NCBI GenBank assembly: GCA_902779445.1 | Contig: CACZBM010000018.1 | Coordinates: 4,363-62,197 of the forward strand | DNA from: an uncultured Lachnospiraceae bacterium | Lineage (GTDB): Bacteria > Bacillota > Clostridia > Lachnospirales > Lachnospiraceae | Direction of reading: 5' to 3' | Length of the DNA stretch: 57,835 bases | Shown here: piece by piece, positions 27,063 through 35,360 of the stretch | Numbering within the stretch: the stretch's first letter is position 1 | How the letters are laid out: the number at the start of each line of letters is the position of its first letter | The notes under the pieces: generated by a model | What the model was told of the DNA's origin: nothing | The model's input: the letters and a program-made list of their open reading frames with translations, nothing else | Databases searched by the model: none | Translations under genes and position numbers: made by a program

Positions 27063-28917
27063 CTTTTAGTATTCCCGATATCCTGTCCGCCACGGAATCA
27101 GCGTCTATTCCGATCTCTTTCTTCAAAATATCCGGATTGCCGTGTTCCACATATTTATCCGGAATATGGATATTTACGACTTTCGAATCACGCTTGTTAT
27201 CATTCAGAAGTTTCAATACTTTTTCACCGAAACCGCCGCTGAACACATTTTCTTCCATCGTAACTATAAGCTTCTTATTCCCGGCCTCTTTGAGGACCGC
27301 TTCCTCATCTATGGGCTTGACGAATCTCATATTGATAAGCGAGCAGGAGATACCTCTGTCTGCAAGGATAGTCATAACCTTTTCGCCGACTTCCACCATG
27401 GAACCCACTGCAAGGAGAGCCACATCCGTTCCTTCCGCTATGGCTTCCGCCTTACCCATTTCTATTCGTTCCCGGTGATCCTCTAACCCGTCATAGGCTG
27501 TGCCTCTCGGATATCTGATGGCCATGGGACCGTCCTGATCAAGAGCGAATTTGATCATATCCGAAAGCTCCCATTTATTCTTTGGAGCCATAATATGCAT
27601 ATTCGGAATGGATGAAAGGTATGAAAGGTCGAATATCCCCTGATGGGTCTCACCATCGGCTCCGACAATACCTGCCCTGTCAATACAGAAAACCACATGA
27701 AGATTCTGTATGCACACATCATGAAGTATCTGGTCATAGGCTCTCTGCAGGAATGATGAATAGATCGCCACGATCGGGATCATACCGCCTGCTGCAAGAC
27801 CTGCGGCAAAAGTGACCGCATGTTCTTCAGCAATCCCAACATCGAAGAATCTGTCGGGATACAGATTCTTAAATCTCTTTAAGCCCACTCCGTCGGGCAT
27901 GGCTGCTGTGATCGCACACACCTTATCATTTCTGGAAGCTGCTTTTAAGCTTACAGTTGAAAAGATATCCGTCCATGCCGGCTTTCCTTTGTTTTTAAGG
28001 GGAAGTCCTGTTTCAATATCAAAAGGTTCCGTGCCGTGGAATCTGGCGGGATGCCTTTCCGCAGGTGCATATCCTCTTCCCTTTTTGGTACAGACATGTA
28101 TCAGTACCGCATGATTTATCTTTTTAGCTTCCCTGATGGTCTTTACCATTGTCCGGACATCATGTCCGTCTATGGGTCCGAGATAGGTTATCCCCAGGTC
28201 TTCAAAGAACATTCCCGGCACGAACAGCTGCTTAATGGAATTCTTATACCTTTTCAGCCGGTCAACGATCATGTGTCCGTGGGGTATCTTTAAGAGCTTC
28301 TTCTGAAGCGCCACCTTGAAATCCTGATATCCCTCAAAGGTACGGATATTCTGAAGATATCTGGAAATACCCCCCACGTTCTCGGAAATAGACATATTAT
28401 TATCGTTCAGTATGATGATAAAATTGGTCTTCAGTCTGGCAGCGTTATTCAGGGCTTCATAAACCATGCCCCCTGTGAGGGCTCCATCCCCGATAACTGA
28501 AACAACGGTATAATCCCTGTGCCGGAGATCCCTCGCTTTGACCATTCCGAGCCCTGCGGATACAGAGGTGGAACTGTGTCCGGTATCAAAAGCATCACAT
28601 TCGCTTTCGCACCGCTTGGGAAAACCGGCAAGCCCCTTAAATTTCCGGAGTTCATCAAAGGCATCTTTTCTGCCTGTAAGGATCTTATGGGTATAAGACT
28701 GATGTCCCACATCAAAGATTATCTTATCTTCAGGCAGATTAAGTGAAAGGTGAAGAGCCATTGTAAGCTCCACCGCTCCCAGATTGGACCCCAGATGTCC
28801 GCCGTTCTCACTGATCTTCTTTATCAGAAAAGTCCGGATCTCCTGTGAAAGAAGAACGTATTCATCCGGATTGATCTTTTTAATGTCGTTTGGTTTGTTT
28901 ATCTCATCAAGTATCAT
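27052..28917 (-). CDS. dxs: 1-deoxy-D-xylulose-5-phosphate synthase
   Basis: It condenses pyruvate and glyceraldehyde 3-phosphate, the first step of the MEP isoprenoid pathway; the product also feeds thiamine and pyridoxal routes. The 621-aa thiamine diphosphate enzyme has HLGSNLG (His41), GHQSYTHK (His72), the TPP motif GDGALTGGMVYEALNNA (143 onward) and the transketolase-type pyrimidine domain with GIAEEHAVTFAAG. It lies 5 nt after ispA, so entry and elongation steps of isoprenoid synthesis are co-transcribed. Confidence 0.97.
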   Translation of the reverse strand: MILDEINKPNDIKKINPDEYVLLSQEIRTFLIKKISENGGHLGSNLGAVELTMALHLSLNLPEDKIIFDVGHQSYTHKILTGRKDAFDELRKFKGLAGFPKRCESECDAFDTGHSSTSVSAGLGMVKARDLRHRDYTVVSVIGDGALTGGMVYEALNNAARLKTNFIIILNDNNMSISENVGGISRYLQNIRTFEGYQDFKVALQKKLLKIPHGHMIVDRLKRYKNSIKQLFVPGMFFEDLGITYLGPIDGHDVRTMVKTIREAKKINHAVLIHVCTKKGRGYAPAERHPARFHGTEPFDIETGLPLKNKGKPAWTDIFSTVSLKAASRNDKVCAITAAMPDGVGLKRFKNLYPDRFFDVGIAEEHAVTFAAGLAAGGMIPIVAIYSSFLQRAYDQILHDVCIQNLHVVFCIDRAGIVGADGETHQGIFDLSYLSSIPNMHIMAPKNKWELSDMIKFALDQDGPMAIRYPRGTAYDGLEDHRERIEMGKAEAIAEGTDVALLAVGSMVEVGEKVMTILADRGISCSLINMRFVKPIDEEAVLKEAGNKKLIVTMEENVFSGGFGEKVLKLLNDNKRDSKVVNIHIPDKYVEHGNPDILKKEIGIDADSVADRISGILKDER

Positions 28918-28922
28918 GGTTT

Positions 28923-29819
28923 CTACATTTCCCGGTCGATCAAAGACGAAACCAGCTCTCGTAAAAATTCATTCTTTTTTCCCAGGGAATCAAGTCTTTC
29001 TATCGCTCTTAAGGACAGCTCCCTCTGATCAGCGGCAGCCTTATCCAGACCGCATAAGGTAACATATGTTTCTTTACCGTTTTCGGCGTCAGAGCCCACG
29101 TGTTTTCCAAGCTTTCTCTCATCCCCCGTCACGTCCAGGATATCGTCCTTTATCTGGAATGCTATACCCATATCGGACCCGGTCTTTTCAAGGATCCCTA
29201 TTTCCTTTTCGTCCGCTCCGGCGAGGGTTCCTCCGATCATAAATGCTGCCTCTAAAAGAGCTGCCGTCTTATTTTCATGGATAAAAAGGAGCTTATCCAT
29301 ATCGACATCGAGCTCCCTCTCTTCAGCGTCCACATCAGCGGACTGTCCGCCCAGCATACCGTTAATGCCGGCCTTGTCAAAAAGGATACGGATAGCCTTC
29401 ACTACTTTATCAACAGCCCCGTCACATTTGTCAAAAGCCTTCATAGCTGTTTCCACAGACAGGTTCAGCATGGCATCTCCCGCAAGAGTGGCCATCCCTG
29501 CACCGTAAACCGCATGTGTGGTCTTCTTTCCCCTTCTGTATAGGTCATTATCCATAGCCGGAAGATCATCATGGACAAGAGAGTAATTGTGTATGAGTTC
29601 CAAAGCCGCCATGAAGGGCTCTATCACTTCTCCCTCACCGCCGAATAATAGAAAAACCTCCCTCATGATAACGGGCCTGAGTCTCTTCCCGCCGGCAAGT
29701 GCCGAATAATTAACTGCCTCTATAACTCTGGAAGCGTATCCTCCTTCCGACGGCAGATATTTCTTAAGCACTTCCTCAGCATAAGCCGTTTTATTATACA
29801 GCTCTTCACTGAAAGTCAT
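28923..29819 (-). CDS. ispA: Farnesyl/geranylgeranyl-type polyprenyl diphosphate synthase
   Basis: It builds C15-C20 prenyl diphosphates from IPP and DMAPP. Both Asp-rich motifs are present: DDLPAMDND (first, with the two-residue insertion common in bacterial FPP synthases) and QIKDDILD (second). GGKRLRP and QSADVD are also present. A GGAG site is 9 nt before the ATG at 29819; the ATG 9 nt further upstream directly abuts that site and has no other, so the shorter form (298 aa) is taken. It overlaps the xseB 3' end. Confidence 0.93.
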   Translation of the reverse strand: MTFSEELYNKTAYAEEVLKKYLPSEGGYASRVIEAVNYSALAGGKRLRPVIMREVFLLFGGEGEVIEPFMAALELIHNYSLVHDDLPAMDNDLYRRGKKTTHAVYGAGMATLAGDAMLNLSVETAMKAFDKCDGAVDKVVKAIRILFDKAGINGMLGGQSADVDAEERELDVDMDKLLFIHENKTAALLEAAFMIGGTLAGADEKEIGILEKTGSDMGIAFQIKDDILDVTGDERKLGKHVGSDAENGKETYVTLCGLDKAAADQRELSLRAIERLDSLGKKNEFLRELVSSLIDREM

Positions 29820-30024
29820 CTGTTCCATCTCCGCTTATTATCTGAACCTTTTCTTCTACTCTGTCTATCTTCTCGCTCACATCTCTAAGGACCTTCATGC
29901 CTTTTTCAAATACAGCGAACGATTCCTCAAGGCTGATCGTCTCATCAGAGAGCTTACGCACCGTCTCATCCAGTATCTTAAAACCCTCTTCAACAGTCTC
30001 GATTTTCTTCGATCCTTCCGACAT
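29806..30024 (-). CDS. xseB: Exodeoxyribonuclease VII small subunit
   Basis: This 72-aa helical protein wraps around the XseA large subunit to form exonuclease VII, which degrades single-stranded DNA. It shows the family pattern FKILDETVRKLSDETISLEESFAVFEKG. AAGGA is 9 nt before the ATG. The gene overlaps xseA by 35 nt and ispA by about 14 nt, suggesting translational coupling. Confidence 0.93.
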   Translation of the reverse strand: MSEGSKKIETVEEGFKILDETVRKLSDETISLEESFAVFEKGMKVLRDVSEKIDRVEEKVQIISGDGTDDFQ

Positions 30025-31204
30025 TTGCGAATATCCTTCCGTCTTTTGTATAAACTCTTATCTCTTCATTGAGATCAACGTCTTTTATGCTGGTAACCGC
30101 CTTCCCACTCTCGTTTTCCGTGAACGTGTATCCGCGGCTCAGTGTATTTAAGGGCGACAGTGCGGAAAGCGTCTCTGCAAACACAGCTCTTTTCCTCTTC
30201 TTTTCAGAAAGGATCCGGTCCATCTCCTTTATAAGACGCATCCTGTATCCCTTTAGCTTCTCTTTCCTGATGCCAAGTTTTGCAGAAGGAGATCTGGATT
30301 CTATCCTGGCTTTCAGTTCCGCTGCCTGTTCCCGGTATTTTAATATCCTGTTACTGATGAGACGCATCATACTGTCCCTGTAACCGGCTAAAGATTCCGT
30401 AAAGGCCCGGTAATCAAATACCGCAAGCTCAGCTGCTGCTGACGGTGTAGGAGCCCTGAGATCCGCCACCAGGTCCGCAATGGTAACATCGGTCTCATGC
30501 CCCGTTCCCGAAATAACAGGTGTATTGCAATCAAAAATGGCCCTGGCCACTTTCTCTTCGTTAAAAGCCCAGAGATCCTCTATGGATCCTCCTCCGCGGC
30601 CTATGATTATAGTGTCGACTCCCATCGTGTCCAGAGTCTTTATCCCGTCTGCTATGGAATCTGCCGCACCCTCTCCCTGCACTTTCGCAGGATAGAGAAA
30701 GATATGAATGTAAGGATTTCTTCTCTTGGAAACATTGATGATATCCCTGACAGCAGCTCCGGTTGATGCAGTGACTACACCAAGCTTTTCTATATATGCA
30801 GGAATGGGCTTTTTGTACATCGGATCGAACATGCCCATTTCCAGAAGTTCCGATTTAAGCTTTTCGAATCTTTTATATAATTCGCCTATTCCGGCTCTTT
30901 TTACTTCCTTTACGTATATCTGGTAAGAACCGGCTTTTTCGTATACCGAGACCCTTCCCCGGATAACCACTTCATCTCCGGCTTCCAGACGGAATGTAAG
31001 GTTTGCTCTGTCAGATGCAAAGAGACATGCTGAAATACAGGAGGATTCATCTTTCAGCGTGAAATAGACATGGCCCGAAGAATGATATTTCACATTGGAG
31101 AGTTCTCCCTTAATGCTTAAATCCTGCAGGAGATAGTCATCATCCATCATATTATGGACATACTTGTTTACTTCTCCTACGCTCCAAACTTTCTCAGTCG
31201 CCAT
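29990..31204 (-). CDS. xseA: Exodeoxyribonuclease VII large subunit
   Basis: Catalytic subunit of the ATP-independent single-strand exonuclease. The 404-aa protein has an N-terminal OB-fold (SVGEVNKYV, HVYFTLKDESS, DEVVIRGRVSVYEKAGSYQ). The catalytic core has GVVTASTGAAVRDI, IIIGRGGGSIEDLWAFNEE, SGTGHETDVTIADLVADLRAPTPSAAAE, and a long helical arm (about 280-345). It overlaps nusB by 11 nt and xseB by 35 nt. Confidence 0.96.
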   Translation of the reverse strand: MATEKVWSVGEVNKYVHNMMDDDYLLQDLSIKGELSNVKYHSSGHVYFTLKDESSCISACLFASDRANLTFRLEAGDEVVIRGRVSVYEKAGSYQIYVKEVKRAGIGELYKRFEKLKSELLEMGMFDPMYKKPIPAYIEKLGVVTASTGAAVRDIINVSKRRNPYIHIFLYPAKVQGEGAADSIADGIKTLDTMGVDTIIIGRGGGSIEDLWAFNEEKVARAIFDCNTPVISGTGHETDVTIADLVADLRAPTPSAAAELAVFDYRAFTESLAGYRDSMMRLISNRILKYREQAAELKARIESRSPSAKLGIRKEKLKGYRMRLIKEMDRILSEKKRKRAVFAETLSALSPLNTLSRGYTFTENESGKAVTSIKDVDLNEEIRVYTKDGRIFANVGRIEENRDC

Positions 31205-31619
31205 TTCCCTCTTTATTATCTTTCAGTATTCCGGCCAGCACACCGTTTACGAAGGCTCCTGCGCCATCCTGGCCGTATTTCTTGGCCAGCTCTACCGCCT
31301 CGTTTATCGCCACCTTATCAGGCACGGTATCATCATGGAATATCTCGTAGACCGCAAGCCTTATGATGGACAGCTCCACCTTTCCCATACGGGAAACCGA
31401 CCACTTCTCTGAATGGGAATCGATCATTTTGTCGATCTCGGGAATAAGCGGAAGAAGCTTTACAAACTTTTCCTCTATCTCATCCCTTCCCGCTTCATCG
31501 GCCTTTTTATCAAGGGAATCCATATAAAGCCTGACTTCCTCCGGCATTTCATCCGGCGGATTAAACTCACTCATGAATACAAGGACAAAAACATGCTCTC
31601 TTATAAGACTTCTTTTCAT
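31194..31619 (-). CDS. nusB: Transcription antitermination factor NusB
   Basis: It binds boxA RNA with NusE during rRNA transcription. The 141-aa all-helical protein begins RSLIREHVFVLVFM and has the family C-terminal pattern LSIIRLAVYEIFHDDTVP then KVAINEAVELAKKYG and FVNGVLAGIL. It overlaps the Asp23 gene by ATGA and xseA by 11 nt. Confidence 0.95.
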   Translation of the reverse strand: MKRSLIREHVFVLVFMSEFNPPDEMPEEVRLYMDSLDKKADEAGRDEIEEKFVKLLPLIPEIDKMIDSHSEKWSVSRMGKVELSIIRLAVYEIFHDDTVPDKVAINEAVELAKKYGQDGAGAFVNGVLAGILKDNKEGNGD

Positions 31620-32005
31620 TCCTCACTGTCCCCGTTCATCTCTATTCCGGATATCCTGATGTTAATATCGGATACATTAAGACCCGTCATGTTCTCAATG
31701 GCTCCCTTTACTTTTTCCTGGACTTTGCCGCTGACAGTGGGAATACTGTATCCATAACGCACGGTGATGGTGAGATCCACGTGTACGATATCGCCTACGA
31801 CCTCTACCCGTACTCCGCTGTCTTTTGTCTTAACACCCACATAAGCCATAAGAGTCCTGCCGATACCTCCGGCTGTCTTTCCGACCCCCTCGACTTCCTC
31901 GGCAGCTATAGCTGCAATGGCTGCCACAACATCATCTGCGATCTTAACCTCTCCCTGTATATCAGTATTTAACACGGTATGATTATCATTTTTTTCGTTT
32001 GCCAT
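31616..32005 (-). CDS. Asp23/Gls24-family envelope stress protein (YqhY-like)
   Basis: Small cytoplasmic or membrane-surface protein of the Asp23 family; the Bacillus relative beside nusB (YqhY) is tied to acetyl-CoA carboxylase balance. Visible are GEVKIADDVVAAIAAIAAEEV, then GVGKTAGG, a central DSGVRVEVVGDIVHVDLTITVRYG, and the closing ENMTGLNVSDINIRISGI. AGGAGG is 5 nt before the ATG at 32005, giving 129 aa; the longer frame has no ribosome site. It is the first gene of the nusB-to-glgA operon. Confidence 0.9.
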   Translation of the reverse strand: MANEKNDNHTVLNTDIQGEVKIADDVVAAIAAIAAEEVEGVGKTAGGIGRTLMAYVGVKTKDSGVRVEVVGDIVHVDLTITVRYGYSIPTVSGKVQEKVKGAIENMTGLNVSDINIRISGIEMNGDSEE

Positions 32006-32053
32006 GCTTTCCTCCTGAAACACCATTTTGGCTTTTGGCATTTGCATCAAGAT

Positions 32054-32062
32054 ATTATATCA
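32054..32062 (-). promoter_or_regulatory. Extended -10 promoter of the Asp23-nusB-xseA operon
   Basis: The minus strand reads TGATATAAT, a perfect -10 preceded by the TG dinucleotide of an extended -10. At the -35 distance there is no TTGACA-like box, which extended -10 promoters tolerate. It lies about 50 nt upstream of the ATG at 32005. Confidence 0.6.
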
Positions 32063-32079
32063 CATCGTTCATCTTATCT

Positions 32080-33417
32080 CTATACTGTAAATGTCAGCGT
32101 CAGCTCGTCCTTATCCTCTATATATGTGACCGATTCCGCATTTGGTACCAGCTCAAAAATAAGCCTCTGGTCAAATAAAAGCTCGTAGATCTCCTTATAT
32201 ACCTCTTCAGATGAGGCTCTGATGGTAAACATATGCTCCCCAAGTGAGGCTTCATGATCGAAGACTGCCTTGAGCCTGTCCTTGTCGGCACTTGTAAAGT
32301 ATCTGGCTTCCTTTACATAGTAGTATTCATCCAGGGACGTGCATTCCGGAAGTTCTCCGTTTTCAGTGATCTTATGGGTCCTGAGAAGGATATCCGTATT
32401 ACACCCGAAATAATTGTAGCTTGTCCTGTTGGCGCTTGTGTTGTCTCCCGTTCTGTAGGAAGAATCACCCCAGGTTGTATCCACATAGCAGTATGTGCCG
32501 TCCATCTTCACGAGATTCCAGGCATGATTCTGATTCGAGGCATATCCGTACACCACGGTGCAGAAGATCCCCGCTTTATCCAGGAGATATTTCATTGCCA
32601 TGGTATATCCCTGGCATACGCTCTTTCCGTTTAAGAAAACCGACTTTATATTCTGGTTATCCGGAGAGGACGTATCATACTCCGTATTATCGACGATCCA
32701 TTCGAAAAGATACTTCACTTTCTCATAGTCAGAATCATCATCCGGCATTCCGGCAAGGATCTTTTCCGCTGTGCTCCGTATCTCTTCTTCCTGGCTCTTT
32801 CTCTCATCTTCGGTACAATTATACTTTCCCATGAAGGAGATACGCTTTGTGAGATCACCATTCGAAGGCACCATGGACTTATAACCGTCACAGTAAAAGA
32901 GCTCCGGATGATCCATCATGCACAGATTAAAGATCCTGTCGACCTGATCCGCGTCCGAAGAAGAAAGCAACACTCCCTCTCCCATATTGAATATCTCATT
33001 ATAGATCTCCAGGTATATTTTCTTTTCATCAGAATCCAGAACAGAGAAATAGTAGGACTTTTCATCCTGTTCTTCATCGAGATCATCCTCTGTATCAGAA
33101 TCGTCCTCTGATTCCTCTTCTTCGTCCTCATCCTCCGGGTCTTCATCATCCTCTTCGTCTTCTGAACCTATTTCGGGATGGGGTACAAATCCTTTACCCT
33201 CTTCAGTGCCTTCTGAAGGATCTCCGGTCCCGGCGTCTGCTGTGTCATAATTTTCATCATAAAAAAGATCCCTGTCCCTATAAAGGATCTCTTTTATGAT
33301 CTTTCCCGCTATGATCTCCGGCAGCGTATTGACTGAACACCCCGATAAACCGAGGGCAAGAATAAATATGAGAAGGCATAATACCGGCCTTGTTGCTTTA
33401 GTTCTCGGAGAATTCAT
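32080..33417 (-). CDS. Transglutaminase-like domain lipoprotein
   Basis: An exported lipoprotein: a basic, hydrophobic leader ends in the lipobox LSGC, with lipid-bearing Cys27 counted from the ATG at 33417. Residues of about 60-120 are an extreme Asp/Glu stretch, probably a spacer from the membrane. The C-terminal half is a transglutaminase/protease-like fold with triad Cys268 (SVCQGY), His298 (NHAWN) and Asp313 (VDTTWGD). This fold in exported clostridial proteins is usually linked to peptide or wall processing; the substrate is unknown. The longer frame starts 18 nt earlier; neither start has a strong ribosome site. It overlaps prfC by about 20 nt, so translation is likely coupled. Confidence 0.82.
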   Translation of the reverse strand: MNSPRTKATRPVLCLLIFILALGLSGCSVNTLPEIIAGKIIKEILYRDRDLFYDENYDTADAGTGDPSEGTEEGKGFVPHPEIGSEDEEDDEDPEDEDEEEESEDDSDTEDDLDEEQDEKSYYFSVLDSDEKKIYLEIYNEIFNMGEGVLLSSSDADQVDRIFNLCMMDHPELFYCDGYKSMVPSNGDLTKRISFMGKYNCTEDERKSQEEEIRSTAEKILAGMPDDDSDYEKVKYLFEWIVDNTEYDTSSPDNQNIKSVFLNGKSVCQGYTMAMKYLLDKAGIFCTVVYGYASNQNHAWNLVKMDGTYCYVDTTWGDSSYRTGDNTSANRTSYNYFGCNTDILLRTHKITENGELPECTSLDEYYYVKEARYFTSADKDRLKAVFDHEASLGEHMFTIRASSEEVYKEIYELLFDQRLIFELVPNAESVTYIEDKDELTLTFTV

Positions 33418-34993
33418 CCAGTTCCAGTCCCTCATTACGTTCCAGGGTCATACCTATGGACCAGCTGTTCACAAAGAGGAGCAGAGGATTACCTTTAAGA
33501 TCTCTTACTTTCTTCATATCGCTGGTTCCGGTGATGGTTTCGGGATCTGTACTCCTGTCCCTGATCCACCTGATATGCTCATACGGAAGCTGCTCTAAAA
33601 TGATATCCACGCTGTATTCATTCTTAAGCCTGTACTGGAGCACTTCAAACTGCAGCACTCCCACAACTCCCACGATTATCTCTTCCATTCCGTAATTTTC
33701 TTCCTGGAATATCTGAATGGCACCCTCTTCTGCGATCTGGGTGATACCCTTTACAAACTGCTTTCTCTTCATGGTATCCACCTGCCTTACCCTTGCGAAA
33801 TGCTCGGGTGCGAAGGTAGGTATACCGGAAAATCTGAATTTATCGCCGGGTGTACATATGGTATCCCCGATAGAATAGATCCCGGGGTCAAATACACCGA
33901 TAATATCCCCGGCAAAGGCTTCATCCACCACGTGCCGGTCATCCGCCATCATCTGCTGGGGCTGCATAAGGCGTACCTGCTTATTACCCTGAACATGGAA
34001 TACATCCATTCCGGCTTCAAACTTTCCGGAGCATATCCTCATAAAGGCTACCCTGTCTCTGTGGGCCTTATTCATATTTGCCTGGATCTTAAATACAAAT
34101 GCCGAAAAATCCCGATCCACAGGGTCAATAACACCTGTGTCTGCAACTCTTGCAAGTGGGCTTACCGTCATCTGCAGGAAAGCCTGCAAAAATATCTCAA
34201 CCCCAAAGTTTGTAAGGGCTGAGCCAAAGAAAACAGGTGATAGTTTTCCATTATTGACCTCTTCCTGATCGAATGGCTCGCTGGCACCGTCAAGAAGCTC
34301 TATTTCGCTTAAGAGTTTTTCCCTGGCCTCCTCTCCGATGGCATCCAGGGAAGCCTGTTCATCTTTCAGCGGGATAAAATCCATGGTTCCCTCTTTTGTA
34401 CCCTTCTGGGTATCGGAAAACTCTATTATATTTCCGCTCTTTCTGTCATATACTCCCTTAAAGTCTTTACCGGAGCCTATGGGCCAGTTAATGGGGCAGG
34501 TAGCTATTCCAAGTTCCTTTTCGATCTCATCTATAAGATCAAAAGTGTCCTTTGCCTCCCTGTCCATCTTGTTAATAAATGTAAAAATAGGTATCCCTCG
34601 TCGTCCGCACACTTTAAAGAGCTTTCTTGTCTGCGGCTCCACGCCCTTTGCTCCGTCGATCACCATTACCGCGGTATCTGCCGCCATCAGGGTCCTGTAT
34701 GTGTCCTCAGAGAAATCCTGATGTCCCGGAGTATCCAGGATGTTAATGCACTTTCCCGCATATTCAAACTGAAGGACTGAGGAAGTAACGGATATTCCTC
34801 TCTCCTTTTCTATATCCATCCAGTCTGAGACAGCATGTCTTGCAGTAGCTTTTCCTTTTACACTTCCCGCGAGGTTGATCTGTCCTCCGTAAAGCAGGAA
34901 TTTCTCGGTCAGAGTGGTCTTTCCCGCGTCGGGATGGGATATTATCGCAAACGTCCTACGCCTCTCTATTTCATTCTTAAGATCACTTCCCAA
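33398..34993 (-). CDS. prfC: Peptide chain release factor 3
   Basis: This GTPase recycles RF1/RF2 from the ribosome after termination. The 531-aa protein has the G domain with HPDAGKTT (20-27), GSVKG, DTPGHQDFSEDTYR, NKMDREAKD, then domains II and III with RFSGIPTFAPEHF. The start codon is TTG at 34993: AGGAGG lies 9 nt upstream and no ATG is closer, so the TTG start is well supported. It overlaps the small hypothetical gene upstream by 11 nt. Confidence 0.95.
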   Translation of the reverse strand: MGSDLKNEIERRRTFAIISHPDAGKTTLTEKFLLYGGQINLAGSVKGKATARHAVSDWMDIEKERGISVTSSVLQFEYAGKCINILDTPGHQDFSEDTYRTLMAADTAVMVIDGAKGVEPQTRKLFKVCGRRGIPIFTFINKMDREAKDTFDLIDEIEKELGIATCPINWPIGSGKDFKGVYDRKSGNIIEFSDTQKGTKEGTMDFIPLKDEQASLDAIGEEAREKLLSEIELLDGASEPFDQEEVNNGKLSPVFFGSALTNFGVEIFLQAFLQMTVSPLARVADTGVIDPVDRDFSAFVFKIQANMNKAHRDRVAFMRICSGKFEAGMDVFHVQGNKQVRLMQPQQMMADDRHVVDEAFAGDIIGVFDPGIYSIGDTICTPGDKFRFSGIPTFAPEHFARVRQVDTMKRKQFVKGITQIAEEGAIQIFQEENYGMEEIIVGVVGVLQFEVLQYRLKNEYSVDIILEQLPYEHIRWIRDRSTDPETITGTSDMKKVRDLKGNPLLLFVNSWSIGMTLERNEGLELDEFSEN

Positions 34994-35348
34994 AATAACT
35001 TTCCTCCTGTTTCCACTCCTCTTTACGGCTCTCGTAGCAGTTATTAAGCCATTTCACAGCCAGAGAAAGCCCCTCTTCCGTAAAAGGAAATCTCTTCTCT
35101 TCAATCTTTTCTTTATCCGTCTTGTCATAGGACATGGGTTCCGGCCATACAGACGCCAGAAAATGCGCTTCGTTTTCCCCGTCACGGGCCCATTCGGACT
35201 CCGGCGAATAGAAAACATTCTTTAGCGGTTCTCTTTCCAGCCTGAACCTCATCCCCTTAAATGAACCCATATAGGCTTCACCATACAGGTAATGGGTATA
35301 TCCATACATATCGGATTCACCGACTGTCCTGTCAGAAGTCATACTCAA
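34983..35348 (-). CDS. Hypothetical protein, 121 aa
   Basis: I do not recognise a family. The soluble protein has Tyr/Gly-rich beginnings (MYGYTHYLYGEAYMGSFKG), a middle with EAHFLASVWPEPMSYD and a Lys/Glu-rich helical end (FPFTEEGLSLAVKWLNNCYESRKEEW). It has no signal peptide or membrane helix. The frame begins with TTG 6 nt after AGGAG; an ATG two codons downstream is 12 nt from it and is the alternative. Position between aspS (12-nt gap) and prfC (11-nt overlap) makes it a true operon member, possibly linked to translation. Confidence 0.8.
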   Translation of the reverse strand: MSMTSDRTVGESDMYGYTHYLYGEAYMGSFKGMRFRLEREPLKNVFYSPESEWARDGENEAHFLASVWPEPMSYDKTDKEKIEEKRFPFTEEGLSLAVKWLNNCYESRKEEWKQEESYFGK

Positions 35349-35360
35349 ATCAATCTCCTA

